Notes under the pieces: model-generated | The model's database searches: none | Told to the model about the DNA's origin: nothing | The model's input: the letters and a program-made list of their open reading frames with translations, nothing else | Part shown: positions 42,088-51,337 of the stretch, piece by piece | Numbering within the stretch: the stretch's first letter is position 1 | Layout: every line of letters starts with the position of its first letter | Program-made: the position numbers and the translations under genes | DNA from: Maribacter sp. MMG018 | GTDB taxonomy: Bacteria; Bacteroidota; Bacteroidia; Flavobacteriales; Flavobacteriaceae | Reading direction: 5' to 3' | Assembly: GCF_018100785.1 (NCBI RefSeq) | Contig: NZ_JAGJEC010000001.1 | Span: 868,001-932,000 of the forward strand | Length of the DNA stretch: 64,000 nucleotides

Positions 42088-44394
42088 TTATTTTTGGTGT
42101 TGCTCTGAAATGGTTGCGGGTTCTACAGAGCTATCATGTTCGTCATGGTACTGTTGTAGCAAGTTCATGGTCGAGGTCATTAAATCTTTTGTTTCAAGAA
42201 GTAACGAGAAATATAAGGTAGTGTTTTTAGGACTGGATTCCTCTGTACGTGTTCTTGCCACTTGGGTCTTTATTTTATCCGACACCATATCGAACAGTTC
42301 TTGTTTTTGTTCCAAGACCTTGCCGATTTCCTCAAATGACTGATTGGCAAATGCCGTTTGTGTCTGGTTTAAGATATCCTCAAGCTTAAGGTCAATCTCC
42401 TTCAATTCCTTGATTTGGTTGTATTTAAGCTTTTTGTGGTTGTTGTTTACATGTTTGTGGCTCACTTTTCCGATGTATTCCAAAGATTGGGCTATATCTG
42501 TCAAATAACCAAGAACATTAATGTAAAAGTTACTTGCGCCAACACTGTTTTCATCAAGGTTTTTTATGAAATAGAAAATATGATCGCGTAAATCATCGAT
42601 TTCGTTCGACAGTTTTTCTCCTTGTTTCTTATTTTTCTTCAATAAGTTGACATCTTGCTTGGCAAGTCCGTTGATAGAGTTTTTGTATATTTTATTTGTT
42701 CTTTTAAGAACATTGGAGATATTGTCGGCACTTTCTAGTATCACACCTTGTATAGAGCTGCTTTCCGCTCTGTTCAGCGAATCTTCCTCACGTAGTTCCT
42801 TACTTTTTTTGTTGTGCGATATATAACTTCTTACCAATAACAAGATCGCTGCGAACAAAAGAATTGCTATGGCGGCACCTTTACCAAAACTGATCAAAGT
42901 GAGTATAATACCAGAGGCTACAAAAGCGATAATGGCCGTTCCGAACCACCCTCCGATAACATTAAGTACACCTGCTACCCTATATACGGCACTTTCTGCA
43001 CCCCAGGCCCTGTCGGAAAGTGAGGTACCCATGGCTACCATAAAGGTTACGTATGTAGTTGACAAGGGCAGTTTATAAGAGGTGGCAATAGAAATCAATA
43101 TTCCCGCTACCATCAAGTTTACGGCGGCACGAACCATGTCAAAAGCCGGAAGATCCTTTAGGTCCTTCTTCGATACATTGTTAACAGGGGGCTTATTAAA
43201 CTGTTGGTCAATTTTATTTTGCCAGCTTTTTGGTAATATATAACTGGTCATTTCCGACATGGCTATGGCCAACCTGACAAATCCCCTTGAAAGAAAATTA
43301 GGTTGAAAACGTTCTTTGGTGTCTTCTTGGCTAGAAAGGTCTATCGAAGTTTGTACCACTTTTTTTGCTTTACTGGAAAACAGCAAGGTTATGACCATGA
43401 TCATACCTGCAATGAACAAGAGCAAAGTGGGGGTGGCCACCTTTTCTGCCAATATGCCCATACTAAATTCTGTAGCATCTACACCCGATGCGAGCCATGC
43501 TTCGTACGATTGCCATGCGGCGATAGGTACACCTATAAAATTCACCAAGTCGTTACCGGCGAAAGCAAGGGCCAAGGCAAAGGTACCAACACCGATTATT
43601 AATTTGTAAATGTTGGTTTTTGCAAATTTTATTAAAATAAATGATAGGGTGGACCATGCCAGGAAATTTAAAAGAACCACCAAAATTAGATTGTGCTGTA
43701 AGAATTCCTTAATGGTAACACCGCCGATGATATCAAAACTTTCATTGGCAAAAGACGTTCCTCCTATACCCTTTATCAATATAAAATAGGTGATTGCGGA
43801 AAGGGCAAATCCACCGAACAGGGCTCCTACCCAAGAGGCCTTTTTTTGAAAGTCATAGGATAACAGCAATCTTGAGACCCATTGAACAATGGCCCCAACG
43901 GTAAATGCCACTATGACCGAGAGTAGTATTCCGAATATTATCTGTATGGCCTTATCGTTGTTAATGTACTTTACTACATCTATAAAGTCGCCTTGGGCCG
44001 CTCCGATCTTGATCAATGACATGGCAACTGCCGCACCAAGTAGTTCAAATACGATAGATACCGTTGTTGAGGTCGGCATACCTACGGTATTAAAGAAATC
44101 CAACAACAAGATATCGGTAATCATTACCGCCATAAAAATGAACATAATCTCGTTGAAATAAAATTCACTGGGATTAAATATGCCTTTTCTCGCCACTTCC
44201 ATCATTCCACTGGAAAAAATGGCCCCTGCGGCGATTCCAAAACTGGCGACAATCATTATGGTTCGAAACGAAATAGCTTTGGAGCCGATGGCGGAATTTA
44301 AAAAGTTTACCGCATCGTTACTGACGCCTACCACAAGATCTGCTATAGCCAAAATAGCTAAAGCGATAAGCATTAAAAAATAGATGTTATCCAT
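42088..44394 (-). CDS. Pit-type inorganic phosphate transporter fused to a PhoU-like domain
   Basis: This 768-residue protein starts at ATG 44394. The N-terminal 520 residues form a PiT permease with the repeated phosphate-binding signatures GVSNDAVNFLNSAIGSKA (near residue 25) and GNDLVNFIGVPIAAWQS. A second inverted half contains LSTTYVTFMVAMGTSLSDRAWG. After a short linker the last 220 residues form a DUF47/PhoU-like helical bundle (ESADNISNVLKRTNKIYKNS). It imports phosphate by cation symport; the fused PhoU-like part probably regulates the permease. It is downstream of an OprO/P-like porin. Confidence 0.92.
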   Translation of the reverse strand: MDNIYFLMLIALAILAIADLVVGVSNDAVNFLNSAIGSKAISFRTIMIVASFGIAAGAIFSSGMMEVARKGIFNPSEFYFNEIMFIFMAVMITDILLLDFFNTVGMPTSTTVSIVFELLGAAVAMSLIKIGAAQGDFIDVVKYINNDKAIQIIFGILLSVIVAFTVGAIVQWVSRLLLSYDFQKKASWVGALFGGFALSAITYFILIKGIGGTSFANESFDIIGGVTIKEFLQHNLILVVLLNFLAWSTLSFILIKFAKTNIYKLIIGVGTFALALAFAGNDLVNFIGVPIAAWQSYEAWLASGVDATEFSMGILAEKVATPTLLLFIAGMIMVITLLFSSKAKKVVQTSIDLSSQEDTKERFQPNFLSRGFVRLAIAMSEMTSYILPKSWQNKIDQQFNKPPVNNVSKKDLKDLPAFDMVRAAVNLMVAGILISIATSYKLPLSTTYVTFMVAMGTSLSDRAWGAESAVYRVAGVLNVIGGWFGTAIIAFVASGIILTLISFGKGAAIAILLFAAILLLVRSYISHNKKSKELREEDSLNRAESSSIQGVILESADNISNVLKRTNKIYKNSINGLAKQDVNLLKKNKKQGEKLSNEIDDLRDHIFYFIKNLDENSVGASNFYINVLGYLTDIAQSLEYIGKVSHKHVNNNHKKLKYNQIKELKEIDLKLEDILNQTQTAFANQSFEEIGKVLEQKQELFDMVSDKIKTQVARTRTEESSPKNTTLYFSLLLETKDLMTSTMNLLQQYHDEHDSSVEPATISEQHQK

Positions 44395-44438
44395 AATCGA
44401 TTGTTCTATCAATTTGCAAATATCATTATCGTTGGCCG

Positions 44439-44460
44439 CTGTAATGTTACCTTAAGGTTA
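44439..44460 (-). promoter_or_regulatory. Candidate PHO box (11-base direct repeats) before the Pit gene
   Basis: Read on the minus strand, two 11-base units begin with TAAC (TAACCTTAAGG then TAACATTACAG). PhoB binding sites are built from 11-base direct repeats. The same TAACCTTA unit recurs before the regulatory-domain gene at 46363-46384. It is 45 to 66 bases upstream of the Pit start. Confidence 0.45.
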
Positions 44461-44466
44461 TATTTT

Positions 44467-45669
44467 TCAGAAATGAACCTCGAGTTGCAATCTGTACATT
44501 AAATTATTCTGACCAGTTTCTAAGGTTAGGTGGCTTAGGTCGGTCTGAACCTTTAACTTATGGCCTACCACGTATTTAGAAATTCCTAAGGTATATTGTG
44601 TTCTAGAATTATTTTCGTTAAGCTCTTGATCTAGTCTAATATTCGTATACCGAGCGGATACTTCCCAATCATTTTTAAGCAAATAACCGGTTTGCAGGTT
44701 TAGTCCGTCCCCGATCTGTACTTCATCTCCGGTAAGGGATCCGTCCGAATTTTTGGCAAAGGGGTCGTCGGCCGTTCTGTGCGCATATTCGCCCATGAAA
44801 GAAAAACCGTTGTATTTGAACATGGCATCAACGAAGATGGTGTTGATGTCGGTGGCAAAGAATCCCGTATCGTTCACCATATAAGAACCTTGGTTGCTTC
44901 TTGTCTTTACTGCGTTTTTGTTAATGTCGTAGGTGGCCGCAAGCATTAATTTTGGCTTTTTTTCACGTATAAGGTCGGCTCCTACGTAATCACCTTTGCC
45001 CAAGAAATTACCAAAAGGCAATAATTCTATTCGGGTCGTATATTGGTGGCCTCCAAGGTTACCACTGGTAATATTTCTTCCTTCCCCTTGGGAGACGGCG
45101 AATATTTCTCGAATCATAAATTTTTCTGAGATATTGAATTTATGTCTTAATTGAAACCCTATATCGCGATCTATATTAAAATTGCTGTTCAATAAAGAGC
45201 GATCTACCTGTTGTAAATTACCTGATGAAATAACGCGTTCTATATTTCCGGGCAGTTTTGCTTGGCCGAACCACAATACAAAATTCTTGTAAAAATTCCA
45301 TTTTACTACGGCATCAAAAATATATCTAGGGGCATTCCCCGTAAATTCTGAAGCACCCGAAAGGTCTCTATTAGAAAGTCCGAGTTCTAGTTTATAAGTC
45401 AATTTTGGGGAATAAGCATATCCGTTAAACTTAAATCGAGCCCTTCTGATCAAAAAATTTTGTTCAGGATCCACTAAGCTATTACCACTCGTATTCCAAT
45501 CGGCAACTGCTTGTATTTGCATTCTGGCCCCAACTTTCATGGTCCAAGAGCTATCTCTCCCCACAAGGTTCAGGAGGCCATTGCCAAAAGAGGGTGCATT
45601 GGTCTCTTGGCCTATTATGTAAAATGAATTACATAATAATACCGCAAGGCAAAGAAGATTGATTTTCAT
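44467..45669 (-). CDS. OprO/OprP-like phosphate-selective porin
   Basis: This 400-residue outer membrane protein has a signal peptide (to about residue 20) and a beta-barrel pattern of alternating hydrophobic strands. It begins with the family's KVGARMQIQAVADW strand, then FLIRRARFKFNGYAY and YKLELGLSN, and ends with an aromatic-terminated strand (LEVHF). It would let phosphate through the outer membrane, fitting the adjacent Pit permease. The 16-strand prediction is inferred. It precedes pit by 72 bases. Confidence 0.88.
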   Translation of the reverse strand: MKINLLCLAVLLCNSFYIIGQETNAPSFGNGLLNLVGRDSSWTMKVGARMQIQAVADWNTSGNSLVDPEQNFLIRRARFKFNGYAYSPKLTYKLELGLSNRDLSGASEFTGNAPRYIFDAVVKWNFYKNFVLWFGQAKLPGNIERVISSGNLQQVDRSLLNSNFNIDRDIGFQLRHKFNISEKFMIREIFAVSQGEGRNITSGNLGGHQYTTRIELLPFGNFLGKGDYVGADLIREKKPKLMLAATYDINKNAVKTRSNQGSYMVNDTGFFATDINTIFVDAMFKYNGFSFMGEYAHRTADDPFAKNSDGSLTGDEVQIGDGLNLQTGYLLKNDWEVSARYTNIRLDQELNENNSRTQYTLGISKYVVGHKLKVQTDLSHLTLETGQNNLMYRLQLEVHF

Positions 45670-45822
45670 CAATTATTGGTTTTTGTCGAATGCAAAATAC
45701 TCAAAACAAACATTAACTCGGTGCTCTTTGAAAGTTAATTGGTGTCAATACTATGAGTGTTAGGAACAATGATGTGCCTGAGAGAACTTTTAAGTCTGTA
45801 TAATGTAGGCTTGTAGGGATAC

Positions 45823-45851
45823 AAAAAAGCTACCTTGGTCTAGGTAGCTTT
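45823..45851 (-). terminator. Intrinsic terminator after the regulatory-domain gene
   Basis: On the minus strand, AAAGCTACC and GGTAGCTTT pair around 8 bases, followed by TTT. It separates the carboxypeptidase-like gene from the porin gene, so the porin has its own promoter. Confidence 0.8.
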
Positions 45852-45943
45852 AAGATTCCAAAAAAAAACTAGTCGACAAAAACCAATAGTAAATGAAATC
45901 CGGTATTTAAAAAAAGACAAAGTTGGATTTGGTGAACAAACTA

Positions 45944-46333
45944 TTATTGTTCGCTTTTACTGGCCAATTTGATCTGTTTGGGGTTCGTGTTTACTTGGGC
46001 CAGGTCTATAGTCGGTAGGGCCTTTGCTTGCAGACCGCATTGAATGTATGTGCTCTCGTTTAGGCTTATGACTACTGGTAATTCCATTTCTTCATAACCC
46101 AAAAAGCGAACCAGAAGGGTGTACTCCCCAGGGGCAACATCGGTAATCTCAAAATTGCCATTGAAATTTGTATGGGTAGACCAATCGGTATTTTTTAAAC
46201 TTACGGCTGCCATTAGCAAAGGTTCATTGAACATTTCCGCATTTAGCACCTTGCCGGTTATGGCGCCTGTAGACTGCGCAAAAGTTATGGTAGATATAAG
46301 GGTTACGACGGTAATTAGCAGTTGTTTCATCAT
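45944..46333 (-). CDS. Secreted carboxypeptidase-regulatory-like domain protein
   Basis: This 129-residue protein has a signal peptide (to about residue 19, ending TFAQ) and one carboxypeptidase regulatory-like beta-sandwich, with GKVLNAE near the start, NGNFEITDVAPGEYTLLVRFLGYEE in the middle and an extended polar tail. The domain is typical of TonB-dependent receptor plugs, but here it is free-standing. ATG 46333 is preferred over the upstream alternatives. The candidate PHO box and a palindrome lie directly upstream, tying it to phosphate regulation. Confidence 0.8.
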   Translation of the reverse strand: MMKQLLITVVTLISTITFAQSTGAITGKVLNAEMFNEPLLMAAVSLKNTDWSTHTNFNGNFEITDVAPGEYTLLVRFLGYEEMELPVVISLNESTYIQCGLQAKALPTIDLAQVNTNPKQIKLASKSEQ

Positions 46334-46340
46334 CAAGCGA

Positions 46341-46384
46341 TTATTTGCTTGCAAATAAAGTCATCATAGGTTAAGCTAAGGTTA
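46341..46384 (-). promoter_or_regulatory. Palindrome and 11-base repeats before the regulatory-domain gene
   Basis: TTATTTGC and GCAAATAA (46341-46358) are separated by two bases. Just upstream, on the minus strand, TAACCTTAGCT and TAACCTATGAT (46363-46384) repeat with an 11-base period. A third TTAACCT lies near 46412. The shared minus-strand TATTTGCAA also occurs before the Pit gene. Confidence 0.45.
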
Positions 46385-46506
46385 GGTGCAGATTATTAGT
46401 GTATTTCCAAAAGGTTAAGATATGGCAAGTTACTTATAATTCTGATTGGAATAGAATGTCGTCTAATATTCAAAAAATGTATCTTGCGCCCAACTAAACA
46501 AGTATC

Positions 46507-47850
46507 ATGGATTGGGAGCAATTACTTTCTTTACGTAGAAAGGGAGACACTAATAAAAGACTGCGTAACGAGCAGAACGAGACCAGGTTAGGTTTTGATG
46601 TAGATTATGACCGTATCATTTTTTCGGCCGCGTTTAGGAGCTTACAGGATAAAACTCAGGTAATTCCACTTTCTAAGACCGATTTTGTGCACACAAGGTT
46701 AACCCACAGTTTAGAAGTGTCGGTGGTAGGTAGAAGCCTTGGGCGGCTTGCGGGCAAAAGAATTCTTGAAAAACATCCATACCTCAAAGAAATTCATGGG
46801 TATAAGTTCAATGATTTTGGGGCTATTGTGGCCGCCGCCGCATTGGCACATGATATTGGCAACCCTCCTTTCGGACATAGTGGTGAGAAGTCTATAGGAG
46901 AATATTTTAAGAACGGTAAGGGCAAGAGGTTCAAGTCTGAACTTTCTGATAAGGAATATCAGGATATTATAGATTTTGAAGGGAATGCAAACGGGTTTAA
47001 GTTATTGACACAAGATAGGGCCGGAGTACCTGGTGGCCTGCGTTTAAGTTATGCCACCCTTGGGGCCTTTATGAAATATCCGAAAGAATCGCTGCCCAAA
47101 AGACCATCAAAACATATTGCCGACAAAAAATTCGGTTTTTTTCAAACGGAAAAAGAATCTTTTTTTGAAGTGGCAAAAGATTTGGGTCTGATACAGACCA
47201 GTATTGGACCCTCTGTTTCTTTTGCACGGCACCCTTTGACCTATCTTGTGGAGGCAGCAGACGATATCTGTTATACGATCATAGATTTTGAAGACGGTAT
47301 TAACCTTGGGCTGATCTCGGAAGATTATGCTTTGGAATACCTTATTAAACTGGTAAAAGACTCTATAAATACCAAAAAGTATAATTCTTTAAAGTATAGA
47401 GAAGATAGGTTAAGTTATCTGAGGGCATTGGCCATAAACACCCTAATACAAGATGCGGTATCCATTTTTATGGATAACGAAGACAAAATACTGAACGGTA
47501 CATTTGATGTTTCGTTGTTGGACAAGAGCAAGTACGAGGCTCAGGTAAAGGATATTATTAGTCTTAGTGTACAAAATGTTTACAGGGCAAAAGAGGTAGT
47601 GGAAAAGGAGATAGCCGGTTACAAGATAATTGCCGACATTCTTGAAGTGTATACAGATGCCTTGGTAGAAAAGAAGAACCAAAGTGCCTCGAACTACCAT
47701 AATCTAATTTTAGAAACCCTGCCCGAGTTTTATCAGCGAACAGAGATTTCTTTATATGAAATATTGTTGAATACCTGTTGTTATGTGGCGAGTTTATCCG
47801 ATAGTTCAGCAGTGCATATACACAATAAAATTAGTGGTAAGCAACTTTAA
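46507..47850 (+). CDS. dgt: Deoxyguanosinetriphosphate triphosphohydrolase
   Basis: This 447-residue HD-superfamily enzyme has the N-terminal DYDRIIFSAAFRSLQDKTQV segment and metal ligands in HTRLTHSLEV (near residue 58) and AHDIGNPPFGHSGE. It hydrolyses dGTP to deoxyguanosine and tripolyphosphate. Length fits the Bacteroidota type 2-like dGTPase. It is a single gene, convergent with the DUF3078 gene (4-base overlap of stops). Confidence 0.93.
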   Translation: MDWEQLLSLRRKGDTNKRLRNEQNETRLGFDVDYDRIIFSAAFRSLQDKTQVIPLSKTDFVHTRLTHSLEVSVVGRSLGRLAGKRILEKHPYLKEIHGYKFNDFGAIVAAAALAHDIGNPPFGHSGEKSIGEYFKNGKGKRFKSELSDKEYQDIIDFEGNANGFKLLTQDRAGVPGGLRLSYATLGAFMKYPKESLPKRPSKHIADKKFGFFQTEKESFFEVAKDLGLIQTSIGPSVSFARHPLTYLVEAADDICYTIIDFEDGINLGLISEDYALEYLIKLVKDSINTKKYNSLKYREDRLSYLRALAINTLIQDAVSIFMDNEDKILNGTFDVSLLDKSKYEAQVKDIISLSVQNVYRAKEVVEKEIAGYKIIADILEVYTDALVEKKNQSASNYHNLILETLPEFYQRTEISLYEILLNTCCYVASLSDSSAVHIHNKISGKQL

Positions 47851-48971
47851 AAATCATAGGCGATGCCTACTGCCAACACTTGCTTAAATTGAATTTTGGG
47901 TACGCCGGGGTCGATTACCGTGCCATCATCGTTCTGTACCTCGTCAAACAAAATGTCGTCATCGTAGATCATTTGTGCGCCAATGGTTGTTTGTATGTAT
48001 TTGTTGACCTTGAGCGTTAAATTTAGTTCCCAATCCACATCAACATTGCCAAAACTGTTAAGGTAGTCGGTGTATAAGTTCAATCTGCTTTTCATTTCCA
48101 CGTTCTTGGCAAGGTTTACCTGCCAATTATGGGTAATAAGTATACCCAGCTCCATAAGATGGTTTTTTCCGGGCGTAATTACATTTCCATCATCGTCCAA
48201 TACCGCTTTTTCTACACCAAAAGAACCTTTGTCGGCGAGATCTTGATCCAATACAAAAGTAGATTTCATGGTCAAAGGGGAGAGATAAAGGTTAAATTTT
48301 TGATTTTTACTTATATAAGAGGTACCCGCACCAAATAATAGATAACCCGGGGCCATGAACCTAGAGATCGGGGTGGCCCTGTCGGGGTACGTATACCCAT
48401 TTGAAAACTGAGTATTAAAATTTAATTGAACAGAGTAATACCAATTACTGATCGTATCACGCCTGTAACCTAAATTGGAGCTAAGCCTAATAACATCTTC
48501 TGATTTTCTCAGCTTTCTTCCTTCCTGTGCATTTAGGCCATATCTAAGTTCGACATTGTTGTCCCATTTGACATACCTGAACTTATAATTTCTGACAAAT
48601 TTTATAAAGCCGAGTCCACTTACAGCATTGTCTCCACCAGCATTCCAGTTTACAAAGGCCGCCTCGCTTACATTAATGCCGAACAGATTTTCCTTTGTCC
48701 AAAAAGAAGGCACCCTAAACCTATCATACCTATCTTTTAAGGGTTTTGTTCTTTTAAAGGATATTACGGGATTGGTCAAATTTACCCCCCTTGGTATGTG
48801 TTTGATTTTTTCTTGGGTTTTTCTAATTACTATGGTGTCAATTGCCATGGTATCAATCACAATTGAGTCTGGAACGATAGGAGAAGGAATAGTGTCTTGT
48901 GCAAAGACCATAAAGGTCGTCAGAAAGAAAAAACAAAATAATGATTTTGCCCGGTGTTCAAATGCGCTCAT
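47847..48971 (-). CDS. DUF3078-family outer membrane beta-barrel protein
   Basis: This 374-residue protein has a signal peptide (to about residue 24), a Thr/Ile/Asp-rich linker (DSIVIDTMAIDT) and a barrel-like domain with the DUF3078 signature FGINVSEAAFVNWNAGGDNAVSG. The final strand ends in phenylalanine (AYDF), typical of outer membrane insertion. The function is unknown. Its ATG overlaps the TGA of dxs (ATGA), so it is co-translated with it. Confidence 0.87.
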   Translation of the reverse strand: MSAFEHRAKSLFCFFFLTTFMVFAQDTIPSPIVPDSIVIDTMAIDTIVIRKTQEKIKHIPRGVNLTNPVISFKRTKPLKDRYDRFRVPSFWTKENLFGINVSEAAFVNWNAGGDNAVSGLGFIKFVRNYKFRYVKWDNNVELRYGLNAQEGRKLRKSEDVIRLSSNLGYRRDTISNWYYSVQLNFNTQFSNGYTYPDRATPISRFMAPGYLLFGAGTSYISKNQKFNLYLSPLTMKSTFVLDQDLADKGSFGVEKAVLDDDGNVITPGKNHLMELGILITHNWQVNLAKNVEMKSRLNLYTDYLNSFGNVDVDWELNLTLKVNKYIQTTIGAQMIYDDDILFDEVQNDDGTVIDPGVPKIQFKQVLAVGIAYDF

Positions 48972-50734
48972 AAAATATTCTCTATGTATGATTTTATTGA
49001 ATTTTTGTCCAAAGCAGCTATTTGATAAAGTTCTTCTGGGGTTCCATGGGGTAAAAATTCATCCTTGACACCAAATATCTTAATATTTTTGTTTAATCCA
49101 AGTACATTGGCCAATTCAAGAATGCTACTGCCAAATCCTCCAGAGGCACATCCGTCCTCTAAAGTTATAATGTGTTCGTAGTGCTGAAATATTTCGGACA
49201 CCCTCTTGGTGTCCAAAGGTTTTATAAAAGGGAAGTTATAGTGCCCTATTGCATCGGTGTTACATAGTTCTTTTGTAATTTCTTTTGCCATGTTTCCTAT
49301 TGGTCCAGTACTAAGAATAGCTATTTTATGTCCTTTTTTGAGCTCAAAAGATGTGCCGATCTTTAGTTTTGTAAAAGGTTGTTTCCAATTAAGTATATGG
49401 CCTCGGCCTCTAGGGTATCTTATGGCAATAGGTTGGCCTAGCCCCAATTGGGCCGTAAACATTATGCTTCTTAGTTCTATCTCGTCTATTGGGGAAAATA
49501 CGATGAGGTTTGGAATACATCGTAGATAAGCAATATCAAAAACCCCGTGATGGGTGGGGCCGTCCTGCCCTACAATTCCTGAACGGTCCAGACAAAATAC
49601 AACAGGAAGATTTTGAAGGGCCACATCGTGTATGACCTGATCGTAGGCCCGTTGTAGAAACGTGGAATAGATGTTGCAAAAAGGAATCAAACCCTCGGCG
49701 GCCATACCGGCGGACAGCGTTACGGCGTGTTGTTCTGCTATACCAACATCAAAGGCTCGTTCGGGAATCTTTTCCATCATAAATTTTAATGAACTGCCTG
49801 TGGGCATTGCAGGGGTAATACCTACAATTTTTTCATTCTGTTTTGCCAGTTCAACAATGGTGTGGCCAAAGACGTCCTGAAATTTTGGAGGTTCTTGGGT
49901 CTCTTCTTTTTTGTATAGTTCTCCTGTTTTTTTGTCAAACCTACCTGGTGCATGGTAGGTTACTTGGTTTTCTTCCGCTTTTTTTAGTCCTTTTCCCTTT
50001 GTGGTTATAATATGAAGTAGTTTGGGGCCGTTAATCGATTTTAATCTTTCCAGTTCTTGAACCAAAGTAGTAATATCGTGGCCATCGATAGGCCCACTGT
50101 AATTAAAATTTAAGCACTCGAAAATGTTTTCGTCTTTGGCGGTCCCTTTTTTTACGTTCGTCAAATATTTTTTTAAGGCTCCAACACTGGGGTCTATCCC
50201 AATAGCGTTGTCGTTAAGTATAATTAGAGCGTTGGTGTCGGTAACCCCTGCGTGGTTCAACCCTTCGAACGCCATTCCGCTTGCGATCGAGGCATCGCCG
50301 ATGACCGCAATATGTTGTGTTGTGGTATCTCCTTTTAGTTTGGAGGCGATGGCCATTCCTAAGATGGCAGAAATGGACGTTGAGCTATGGCCGGTTCCAA
50401 AAGCATCATATTCACTTTCTGACATTTTTGGGAAACCACTAATACCGTTCAATTGTCTATTGGTGTCAAAAACATCTTTTCTGCCGGTCAGAATTTTATG
50501 TCCATAAGCCTGGTGGCCTACATCCCATATTAATTTATCTACCGGGGTATTGAATACATAGTGTAGTGCGACCGTTAATTCTACCACGCCCAAGCTTGCT
50601 CCCAAATGGCCTTCTTTTGTAGAAACAATATCAATAATAAAGTCCCTTAACTCTTTTGCCAATAGAGGTAACTGCCCCAAGGTCAGTTTTTTTAGGTCGC
50701 TAGGTGAATCTATATGTTTTAATAGTTTGCTCAC
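48968..50734 (-). CDS. dxs: 1-deoxy-D-xylulose-5-phosphate synthase
   Basis: This 588-residue thiamine-diphosphate enzyme starts at GTG 50734 (VSKLLKHIDSPSDLKKL), which gives the usual Bacteroidota length; reading further upstream adds a non-conserved tail that overlaps the tadA promoter region. Signatures include EGHLGASLGVVELT, the ThDP motif GDASIASGMAFEGLNHAG and EQHAVTLSAGMA. It condenses pyruvate and glyceraldehyde 3-phosphate in the first step of the MEP isoprenoid pathway. The DUF3078 gene follows with a 4-base overlap; tadA is divergent. Confidence 0.93.
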   Translation of the reverse strand: MSKLLKHIDSPSDLKKLTLGQLPLLAKELRDFIIDIVSTKEGHLGASLGVVELTVALHYVFNTPVDKLIWDVGHQAYGHKILTGRKDVFDTNRQLNGISGFPKMSESEYDAFGTGHSSTSISAILGMAIASKLKGDTTTQHIAVIGDASIASGMAFEGLNHAGVTDTNALIILNDNAIGIDPSVGALKKYLTNVKKGTAKDENIFECLNFNYSGPIDGHDITTLVQELERLKSINGPKLLHIITTKGKGLKKAEENQVTYHAPGRFDKKTGELYKKEETQEPPKFQDVFGHTIVELAKQNEKIVGITPAMPTGSSLKFMMEKIPERAFDVGIAEQHAVTLSAGMAAEGLIPFCNIYSTFLQRAYDQVIHDVALQNLPVVFCLDRSGIVGQDGPTHHGVFDIAYLRCIPNLIVFSPIDEIELRSIMFTAQLGLGQPIAIRYPRGRGHILNWKQPFTKLKIGTSFELKKGHKIAILSTGPIGNMAKEITKELCNTDAIGHYNFPFIKPLDTKRVSEIFQHYEHIITLEDGCASGGFGSSILELANVLGLNKNIKIFGVKDEFLPHGTPEELYQIAALDKNSIKSYIENIL

Positions 50735-50816
50735 GGTACAATGGTAAGGAACAAAAATACTTCTTTTAAACACAAAACAATTGTTTTTAATACTAGCTGT
50801 CAAAAGAAGCAAATTG

Positions 50817-50824
50817 TATTTTTG
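50817..50824 (+). promoter_or_regulatory. -7 promoter element immediately before tadA
   Basis: TATTTTTG fits TAnnTTTG and ends 4 bases before the tadA ATG at 50829. If used, transcription would start at or next to the ATG, giving a nearly leaderless message. Confidence 0.4.
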
Positions 50825-50828
50825 GCAT

Positions 50829-51272
50829 ATGGTTTTACCGTTTGATGATACTTATTTTATGAAAAAGGCCCTGCAAGAGGCAGCGTATGCCTTTGAGAGC
50901 GATGAGATTCCGGTAGGGGCCGTTATTGTGGTCAAGGATCGTATTATTGCCCGTGCCCATAATCTTACCGAAAAATTGAACGACGTTACGGCACATGCAG
51001 AAATGCAGGCAATAACCGCGGCGGCCAATTTTCTTGGGGGTAAATACCTAAGGGATTGTACCCTTTATGTGACCTTGGAACCCTGTCAAATGTGCGCCGG
51101 TGCATTATATTGGAGCCAAATAGGTAAAATCGTTTATGCCGCATCGGACCCTTCCCGTGGTTATAAAGCAATGGGTACAAAGCTGCACCCGAAAACAACT
51201 GTACTAGGGGGAGTTATGGAATCTGAGGCATCAGAATTATTAAAGCGTTTTTTCGATAAAAAACGAAACTGA
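50829..51272 (+). CDS. tadA: tRNA-adenosine deaminase
   Basis: This 147-residue deaminase has zinc ligands and the catalytic Glu in HAEMQAI and EPCQMCAGAL. Those residues, the early IPVGAVIV segment and the DPSRGYKAMG region identify TadA, which makes inosine at the wobble position of tRNA-Arg. I chose ATG 50829, in agreement with the flavobacterial N-terminus PFDDTYFMKKAL. It ends before a terminator shared with the cold-shock gene. Confidence 0.92.
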   Translation: MVLPFDDTYFMKKALQEAAYAFESDEIPVGAVIVVKDRIIARAHNLTEKLNDVTAHAEMQAITAAANFLGGKYLRDCTLYVTLEPCQMCAGALYWSQIGKIVYAASDPSRGYKAMGTKLHPKTTVLGGVMESEASELLKRFFDKKRN

Positions 51273-51284
51273 TTTTCTAGGTAT

Positions 51285-51308
51285 AAAAAAACCACGCTTT
51301 GGCGTGGT
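51285..51308 (-). terminator. Intrinsic terminator of the cold-shock gene
   Basis: ACCACGC and GCGTGGT pair around a TTTG loop. On the minus strand a run of seven T follows. The plus-strand tail is weaker, but the hairpin may also end the tadA transcript. Confidence 0.8.
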
Positions 51309-51337
51309 TATGAGTTTTACAAAATGTAATACGATGA

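Noticed and set aside
43303-43602. Open frame of 99 codons on the plus strand
   Set aside because: It lies antisense inside the phosphate permease gene, whose protein is conserved, and its Cys/His-rich translation reflects the complementary codons.
50735-50812. Longer N-terminus for dxs
   Set aside because: The additional 26 residues are not typical of the family and lie in the divergent promoter region of tadA; GTG 50734 gives the normal length.
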